DNA of 64,000 bases, from positions 1,404,643 to 1,468,642 of the forward strand of contig VWZF01005177.1 in assembly GCA_013396755.1 (NCBI GenBank), read 5' to 3'. The notes below the pieces were generated by a model, which had not been told where the DNA came from, did no database searches, and saw nothing but the letters and a program-made list of their open reading frames with translations. This DNA is from Sclerurus mexicanus. Taxonomy: Eukaryota > Chordata > Aves > Passeriformes > Furnariidae. Below, piece after piece: positions 50,461-58,200 of this stretch (its first letter is position 1; each line of letters begins with the position of its first letter). The translations under genes and the position numbers were made by a program.

Positions 50461-53400
50461 AAATGGAAAAGGAAAAAAAAATCACACCCTTAAAGGAAGA
50501 TTAAAATTAACCATACAAGGTCTCTGGGACTGAAAAACAAAATAACACTGTGTTCTTCAGGATGGTGAAGGAGACAATGAAGTCAGTGATATGTGTCCCC
50601 TGATTTTTACTTTATTTTTTACTAATTTTTATCTTTAATGTCAGGTCATTCACTGAAAAGTATCACAGCAGCAGATCTTGAGGCTAAAGTCTTCATCAAT
50701 ACAGATCTAGAGGCTGTACCTCAAAAACAACCCTGAGAACACTGTGGTAACAGTTGCCAAGCCCCCAAAAAAACAAAAAGTTTTTAGGGATATGGAACAC
50801 AAAGACTGACAAGACAAAAAAAAAAAGGAACAGCATTATCCATCTTAATTCATTTCAGTCAAATTTGACCAATGTTAACCTACAAGTAGTGCATTCAACT
50901 GAAAGTTAAGTATGCGTTGAGTCCTACAGGCAAAGTGAAACATTAGAGAGTAAAGTAGAGAGCAGGAATAGGAAGACTAGTTAAACTATCATCTCATAGA
51001 AGAGGCACTGGACAATATAAGTGATGCACACAGCAAATGGAAAAAAATTGCAAGAAACAAGTCAACAGAAAATTTTTAGTAGTTAGGAATACGAATACTG
51101 CCACATAGGAGTGTAGTATATGAACACTGTATAGGAATACTTATATTAGTTAATTTGTGAACTGTGCAAGATATTAATCAGTAACCTGAAAGCTGATATA
51201 ATATCACACTAATAAATTTAGAAGGTAGCATAGTAACTAGAACAGTGGTGACTAAAGTGGGAAGTGGGACACTTGGAAATACCTGTGCCCATTGCTAAGT
51301 CTCTTGGCATTTTCAAGAACAAACAACAGATGAATGGAGGTCTTTGAAGAGTTGCACATCTAGGATCAAGGAAGTCAGGTGATGGAAAAGGTCCTGGAAA
51401 GTATGACTCTACAAGGTGTCACGAGCAGATGTCATAGGCTCACATGGGATGACCACAGCTTTCAGCCTAGTTACTTGCAATCTCAGTCAGCTAGTAAGAG
51501 CTTAGAAGAAGCTTCCAAGTGCCATCAGCTCCATACCACCAAGCAGTACATGCTTTTTACAGACTTGTAGTAGCAAAACTGAAAATACTGTGGTGATCAC
51601 AGTGGGAGAGTACATTAGCATCAGCATGACATGTCTTTAAAACTGTGTTGCAGCCAACAGCCATAAGCATCAGTAGTCACAGAGGTATTTTACTTTGTGT
51701 ATGCCTTCAGCAAGAGAAATGTTAGAATAATAAGTTCTTCTGTCAATAGTTTTTAAACAATGATGAAAAATTGCACAGGTTACAAAGAAAAAAGGTACAA
51801 AAACTATTTGAAGAATTGCTGTAGAAAGTTAAGGAGTTCCATCTATTTTGGAAGGAAAAAAATTACATTATTGGATGGAATAAAATAAGTTTCATAAGAG
51901 AAAATATTACATACAAAAGGACTGTTTAGGTAAGTGAGAAGTCACTCAAGCTGGAAGTGAGAAACACTGAAGGCTACTAAGCAGAGTGGCAAATGGCTGC
52001 AGTAAGGGCTGGATTCTCCATCCATCTCATGCTAATTCTAGTTCAGAAAGAATGCCTTTCTGGAAACAGTGGAAGACTCCCTGAGCTTCTAAAAGAGCAG
52101 CAAGAATGATATATGTGGTAAGACTAAAAAAACAGAAAGATCTGTTCTGGATAATAAATACTTAATCCTTTCATTTAATGTGATGTTTGATGCTCAAACT
52201 TTTGCACTCTGGGGACTGGCAAGCTAGCACTGGATGCAGGATTTCCAGGGAAGGTGAGCAACAAATGTGATCAGTGCTATCACGTTTCCATGACTTTTTT
52301 GTCTGAGTCTTTCTGAATGTTGATATTTTGTTTGATGATCTGTTTGCTGTCCAGTGAGTCATTCACAATAGTACACGATTCTTCTGTGAAAAGTTCCACA
52401 TTAGTTAGATGATAACATTGACTTGCTTTATAGGAATGTTTTCTGATGAAAGTTGTAACTTCCTGCATATTGCTGTTTATCAGGACTCATCATTCCTAAA
52501 ACCAAGATTTTCTTTTCATATCATTCCTGTGAAACATTTACCAGTGTATGACCATAAAAGTAGGCCCATGACAGTCTTTTAATGGTACACAGCCAATTCT
52601 TATCCCATGTCCTTCCTAAAACTGTGTTTCCTTTATTGCTGTCGTAATTTTCTCTTAGAGGTAACTCAGCTGTTTCTTTTCCAAGCCTTTGTAGTTACTT
52701 ATGTGACTCAACGCACCTAAAATTCTTTAGTTAGGACCAAGGAAAATTACTTTTATATAATTGTAAATATGTGAGATCATTAGTGAATATAGTTTCTTAC
52801 CCTTGGTTTCCAGGATAATTTCTTATACCAGGACTGATTTCACAGAGTGCACAGAGGAGGCAAAACAATGTCAGCACTTTTGCATGAATGTCTGTATTGC
52901 TCTGCATGAAGACACTGAAGTTTATTTGTGTCTTACACTGGACAGTTTCACAGTCAAATAGCTATCTATAAAATAACCTGAATTCATGCCAAGCCACATC
53001 AGAGCTGATTCCCCTAACATATGCTTGAGTGTGAGGTAAAACCCATAAATTCAGCCCTCACACAGAGATTCTCTAGCTGAACTACAAGCTACACCATCTC
53101 TCCCATCGCAGCACATGTTGCTGTTACACTTTGTGTTTTTCTACATAAGAACTAAATGTTCAGCCTTGGCAAGTGTCAAGTCTTACCTTTGCTATTGCAC
53201 AGAGTTGTTGGTGAAGAGCTTTTTTCGAAGAACAAGAAGGCACACTGTGTCTTTGGAGTATGTGTCCATTGGACTCACCCTCTGAGAAATGGGCTTTTTT
53301 GGTACCTTGTCCAGCATACTTTTACCTTACCTTTTACTTTACCTTTTAAATAGGCACAGATCTATGCATGCTGGGAAAGCTCCCTACATCCCACAATCAC

Positions 53401-54139
53401 AGGGTCACAGAGGAAAAGTGAGATACCATTGTCCCAAGTAAGATCCCCATACATCTCTCATTGTGAGGAGCAGAGGGGCATTCTTTAGCCAACTGCCTTG
53501 ATTTGGACACCAGCCACAGAGTGAATCCTTCCCTGGACCGTGACTCTTTGCTTACTACTCAGGAGAAATAAAATTATAGAGTATAAAATACATTTCTTAT
53601 TTTAAGGCCTAATACCTACAGGTCTTCCTCTTGTTTTCTTCTTGACCACCAACAAAAAATTTCCTGATGGGGGAAGGAGTGGTGCTGAGGCAGACCCCAC
53701 AGCCACAGCATTTCAGGGTGCTGCAGTATGAAAAACAAATTAACCAAACTGGAATAGGGAGAAAAAAGTTTGCTTAAATATGCATTTGAAACCTGGCACA
53801 TGGTGCAGAAAGTATTGAAACCTGCTCATTGGGCACTGAAATACGATTTTGGTGAAGGACAGACAGAACCATTTCTAGCACTTGGCATATAAAAATTACA
53901 CTTTGGGGAAAAAGAGTCAATACTTAGTTTTAATTATGAGAATTTTTTGCTAAAATTAGTTTAAATATTTCCAGGTCTTCAAAGTGTTCATTCTTTTCAG
54001 ATTTCCCCCCATACTTTTGTAAGCAATCAGCATTTGAAAACCAAGTAATATTCTCTTACTTTCCTAATTTCTTTTTATGCTGTCTCCTTTATTACAGATT
54101 CTTAAAACAAAATAAAACAAATCAGGTCTCTTTTCACAG

Positions 54140-54430
54140 TAGTTGTGACCCATCCCACGAGGCTGAATGTTTCAAAGAGCTGATATGGAAATAAGAACTT
54201 ACATCTCTGTTAGAAAGTAATCTAGCTCCTATGTAACTCTGTCAAAATGAGCAGTGAAGATACGTTCACCTATTTACAACTTTGCATGTCACATTCAGCA
54301 GAAAACTGTGGAGTAAATCCAGTTTACCTTCACGATAATTCATTCTTTTGATGTGACTTTGCCCTCGGCGTTGTTTTAATTTCTATTATATGCAAAAGCA
54401 TCGCAATTCCAGGTATTTATAATGATTCAA
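54140..54430 (+). promoter_or_regulatory. Candidate proximal regulatory region upstream of the VGLL2 CpG island
   Basis: An AT-rich stretch 0.8-1.1 kb before the start codon. It contains GTATTTATAA at 54413-54422, one mismatch from the MEF2 consensus YTAWWWWTAR, and a POU-octamer-like ATGCAAAA just upstream. A MEF2 site would suit a muscle-expressed gene. This is motif reading only; conservation and activity are unknown. Confidence 0.3.
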
Positions 54431-55009
54431 CAGTTTCTGGGGAGATTCCTCCTCGGGAGCAAACTGGTTTTTCCTTCTTCGGTTCATCAGACCTCTCAAC
54501 TCCTATGACTTTGGTGGTGGCATTTTCCGGCGGACGCCGGACTTGGTGGGATTTGGAGGACGTTACCCAGACCCCTGCTTTTCCAGGAGCTCCATCTCTC
54601 CCCGGCCAGGAGCAGGGCCCGATGAGACAGCGGGGCGACGCAGGCATCCTCGCCATGGGGTTCGGGGCAGCACCCGGCACAGGAGGCACGTGAAAAGAAA
54701 TTAAATAAATGAAATTAAATGAAAGGCAGCGGGAGATGGGTTGACTCGCTGTGTAAGCCCCCAGCTCCCGCCGCCCGCCTCCCCCGCACCCCGCAGCCGC
54801 CGGCCGGTCCCTGCGTGGCCGGGGGGGACACCGTGTGCCGGAGCTCCCCTCTCGCTTCTCTCCCCGCTGCTCCCGGGCAGTCCCGGCTGCGGAAGCGGGG
54901 TCTCCTTGGCTTCCCCCGCCTCTGCCACCCGCCGGGCCCAGGGCTGAAATTCCCCCGGGCAGCCGCGGAGTCCCTCCAGCCTCGGCGCGTCTGCGGGAGG
55001 GAGCCACGC

Positions 55010-55019
55010 TATAGAAAAG
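55010..55019 (+). promoter_or_regulatory. Weak TATA-like element for VGLL2
   Basis: TATAGAAAAG, 198 nt before the start codon, is the only TATA-like word in the GC-rich proximal region. If used, transcription would begin near 55,040 and give a 5' UTR of about 165 nt. CpG-island promoters often lack a TATA box, so this is tentative. Confidence 0.3.
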
Positions 55020-55172
55020 GCGAGAGACAGCGAAAGAGGGCAGAGAGGGGGTGTCAGCTCTGCCCACAGCGGCCTCATCCCCCCTCACTCCTCCCACTAG
55101 TGCGTGGTGACTCTTAACCCCCGGGAACCACCCTCCCGCGAAGCATTGCTCCACTTTGCAGAACACGCGTTG

Positions 55173-55211
55173 ATGACGAAAAAATTACTTCTCGGCCGCG
55201 GCCAGCCATGA
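55173..55211 (+). promoter_or_regulatory. Upstream ORF overlapping the VGLL2 start codon
   Basis: An ATG at 55173 opens a 12-codon frame (MTKKLLLGRGQP) whose TGA at 55209-55211 overlaps the VGLL2 start in the arrangement ATGA (ATG at 55208-55210). The upstream ATG has T at -3, a weak context, so many ribosomes should scan past it. Those that translate it stop exactly at the main start. This could tune VGLL2 translation, provided the transcript begins upstream of 55173. Confidence 0.45.
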
Positions 55212-55288
55212 GCTGTTTGGATGTTATGTACCAAGTCTACGGTCCTCCCCAGCCCTACTTCGCAGCAGCCTACAGTCCCTATCACCAG
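55208..55288 (+). CDS. VGLL2: VGLL2 coding exon 1
   Basis: Encodes residues 1-27, a tyrosine- and proline-rich N-terminus ending YSPYHQ that is nearly invariant in vertebrate VGLL2. The exon ends on a whole codon (phase 0) at the strong donor CAG|GTAGGT, with GT at 55289-55290. The reading frame stays open into the intron because the region is GC-rich, so the exon end rests on the donor and on the family alignment, not on an in-frame stop. Confidence 0.95.
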
Positions 55289-58200
55289 GTAGGTGTGGGG
55301 GGCAGCGGTGAAGAAACAGAAGGTGGGAGGGGTGTCATCTGGAGGATGGCCGTCTGGAGCCTCACCAAAAGGAAAAAGGGAAAAGGAGAAGGGGAGGGGA
55401 AAGAGAGGCGGGGGGTGTGGGGGAGGAAGACCTGGGAGCCTGCGATGGTGATCGGAGCAGAACCGCATCCCACCTTGGCGCGGGGCTCGGCAGGGTACGT
55501 ACCCGGGCGACAACCGACGGGCTACGGGATGCCTTTGGAGCTTCGGGGCGATTTTAGCCTTCATAGGCTTTTTTTTTGGTTTTTTTGGGGGGGAGGAAGG
55601 GGTGTGTTTGTTTGTTTGTTTGTTTCCTTTCCCGGGACGGGCTTCATCCGAGCGCGGCGATTCGGGGCAGCGATGCCGAGGTGCGTGTGTAGCCCGTCGG
55701 GAGCTGGGAGGCCGGGCTGCCCAGGGTATCGCTCACTCCTGCGCGCCGGCATCCCAGTCGTCTCCGCGGAAGCCACTTCGTGCAGAGATTTTACAGATGT
55801 CTCTGAGGGGTGCTCCGGAGTTACCCTCTGGAAGTGGGGGAGGCGAGAGTGCCGGGAGGCTGCGGGATTTCCCCGGTTTGACGATGGCCGAGGAAGCCTC
55901 GACCCCAAAGAGGAGCAAGGGGTTGTAGGATGCTCCCCGCTCCCGAGGCGCACTCGGCAGCGGGACCTCGGCCCGTTCCCCGACCGCTCCCGGCGGTGAC
56001 CGTCGGCTGCGAGACCCGCGGGTGCTTCGTGGACTGGAGCCACGTCTCGCCGCCGCGCTGCGTGCGGCTCTGTCCGGGCGGGCGCGGGTATCGACTAATC
56101 CCCGAGTTCAATAAAAGGATCCCGTCGGCCCCGGGAATGTTTCGGGCACGCACAGTCCGTCGTGCGCGGGGATCTGCTCGCCCCGGGACGCGAACCGTCC
56201 CGCGTGGGTCAGGGCTCGTTTCCCCGGGCTGCACCTGCTGCACACCTCTTTCCTCTTACCGCTAATTTTCCCCCTCGTCCTTACTCCTTCAAGAAATGCA
56301 TTCCTTCTTCCCCCAGCGTAACAAAAAAGGGGATGGATAGAGAGAGCAGCTTCCCGGGGCCGGGGCCAGCGGCCCCTCTCNNNNNNNNNNNNNNNNNNNT
56401 CTCCCCGCAGCCCCCGGCGTGGCGGCCCCTGTGCCGCCTCCAGCGCCCGGCAGCGCGGCCCCATTCCCAATTTCCGTCACAAATAGCAGATGATGTCCTT
56501 CCCCACCTTGTCTTCCCTCCCATCACCCCCCTCACCCCCTCGGCACACGGCTTAATGACATTATTAAGGGGGTATGATCATTACCTCAATGGCCGAACTG
56601 GGAGCCAAGTGGAAAGGCGGTCGACGCGGAATGACATTTTCAAATGTATCGCGCGTCTTGGCCCAAGGTTCAGCCCCGTCCNCTCCGCGTCCCAGCACGT
56701 ATTGCTAAGAAACTCCCAGCAGCTGTAGGCACGAGAAAGCGGATAAAGATGGGAAACATCCAGCAAACTTTTCAACGCCCGCCCTTTTCCCACCCACCGG
56801 AATCCAGTAAAAACAGAATAATCTTGTAGGAAATACCTGGATCTTCCTGCTGGCCAGCGAAATGCTGTGTTTTGCCCTGAAACTTTGTGTTTGAGGATGC
56901 CAGTCTTCCCTCCCCCCATCTTTCCTTTTCGACCCTGTGGATTACAGGAAACTCTTCGCAGCGGATTTCGCGACCCGGGGACCGAGCGGCTCTCGCCTTC
57001 CCCTCTCTGCCGGCGCTGCTCCGTGGGTGCCCGGCCGCTGCCCGGCTATGCCCCTCGCCTTTCGCTCCGCACTGCAGCCCCTTGGCGGCCGCCGTCCTCC
57101 CCGGAGCCAGCTGGAAAGCGCCTGCTTGTGCGGAGCTTGGTGCGGGGGACTCGGCGTGTGATCCCCGCCCGGCCGCGCCTGTACCGCCCGGCCGGCACCT
57201 CCGCGCTTCGGGGGCCACCAGCCCTGTTTGCAACCCCTTTGCTGCCTCCCAGGGGCGGGGCAGAATTGCAGCTAAGGGGGGCAGTGTGAGGGTGTGGAGG
57301 GTTGAGGTGTGTGCTGGGGGAACGGCGGGCAGCCGCCGACCAGACTTCTGCATCGTCTCGGAAAGATCGCGGGACAGGGCTTCACACTGCATTGCCGGCT
57401 GGCACAGGGAGGGCCAGCGCACCTTGCTGCTCTGCGTGACCGGCTCTGTTTTCTTTCCTTCCCTACAGAAAGTCGCCTTTTACCCCAAAATGCAAGAAGC
57501 CCCGGAGAGCGGCAGCAGCGCCAACGCCAGCAGCTCCTTCTCTAGCCACCCCGCGGCCAGCATCAAGGAGGAGGACTGTAGCCCCGAGAAGGAGCGACCC
57601 CCCGAGGCCGAGTACATCAGCTCCCGCTGTGTCCTCTTCACCTACTTCCAGGGGGACATCAGCGCCGTGGTGGACGAGCACTTCAGCCGGGCGCTCAGCC
57701 AGCCCAGCAGCTTCTCCCTCGGCAGCGCGAAGGCGGCGCGGAACGCCGGCTCCTGGCGGGGTGAGAATCCAGCGCAGCGCGGGGGCCAGCGGAGTCCCCC
57801 TCCGGCCCCCGGCATCCCGTCTCCCTTCCTCCTCCCGCCGGCGGCTGGACCCCGGCGGCCAGCCCCTGAGAGCCGCTGTCCCGGGCTGGGCGCTGCCAGC
57901 CGCTTGGCCCTTTTAGGGGAAAAAAAGAATAAAACCCTTCAGTTTTTGCCTGGCCGCGGCGTCCTAGGGAGAAGTGGCCTGGGAGGCAGTCGAGGAAAAC
58001 GAATTTTCTTTGCAGGTGCTTTACCTGGAGTGGGCCACAGCCAAACCAGCTGTGGAGTGACCCCCACACTGTGACTGTGGCGAGTGCAACCCCTGTTGAC
58101 CCTAGCTTTCAGTTTAGCATGGTCATAATGATGGGAACAATGTAAAAAGGAAATGTGGGAACCACCTCATTAGCTTCTCACCTCTAAAAAACTGATTGTG

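Larger units (their letters stand above)
39057..54139. other. Intergenic, no gene seen
   Basis: Fifteen kilobases leading up to VGLL2. Apart from the microsatellites at 40,876, 44,637 and 45,727 and the candidate elements at 42,105 and 50,340, nothing is recognised. Chance frames reach 180 codons (42,368-42,910) and 170 codons on the minus strand (40,983-41,495), neither with a domain. Confidence 0.6.
55289..57468 (+). other. VGLL2: VGLL2 intron 1
   Basis: A phase-0 intron of about 2,180 nt (inexact because it contains 19 Ns and one single N), with GT and AG ends. It is very GC- and CpG-rich except for an AT-richer island around 56,470-56,670. A short (GTTT)n run lies near 55,605. No coding exon is visible inside; the long open frames across it reflect the base composition. 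Confidence 0.9.
54730..57950. promoter_or_regulatory. CpG-rich island over the VGLL2 5' end, intron 1 and exon 2
   Basis: GC content and CpG frequency rise sharply at about 54,730 compared with the AT-rich DNA upstream. They stay high to about 57,950, with a dip around 56,470-56,670. This is typical of the promoter domain of a vertebrate developmental regulator. Several long open frames on both strands here are by-products of low stop-codon density. Boundaries were judged by eye. Confidence 0.7.

Noticed and set aside
54417..55166. 249-codon open frame on the minus strand upstream of VGLL2
   Set aside because: It crosses the boundary into the CpG island, where stop codons are rare, is rich in Arg, Gly and Pro, and has no recognisable domain. 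Antisense transcription is possible but coding is not supported.
55208..55999. 263-codon read-through of exon 1 into intron 1
   Set aside because: The strong CAG|GTAGGT donor and the family alignment end the exon at 55288. The extension is low-complexity GC-rich sequence.
56887..58074. 395-codon open frame spanning exon 2 and its flanking introns
   Set aside because: Only 57469-57760 matches VGLL2. The flanks are open because of base composition and are separated from the exon by clear splice sites.
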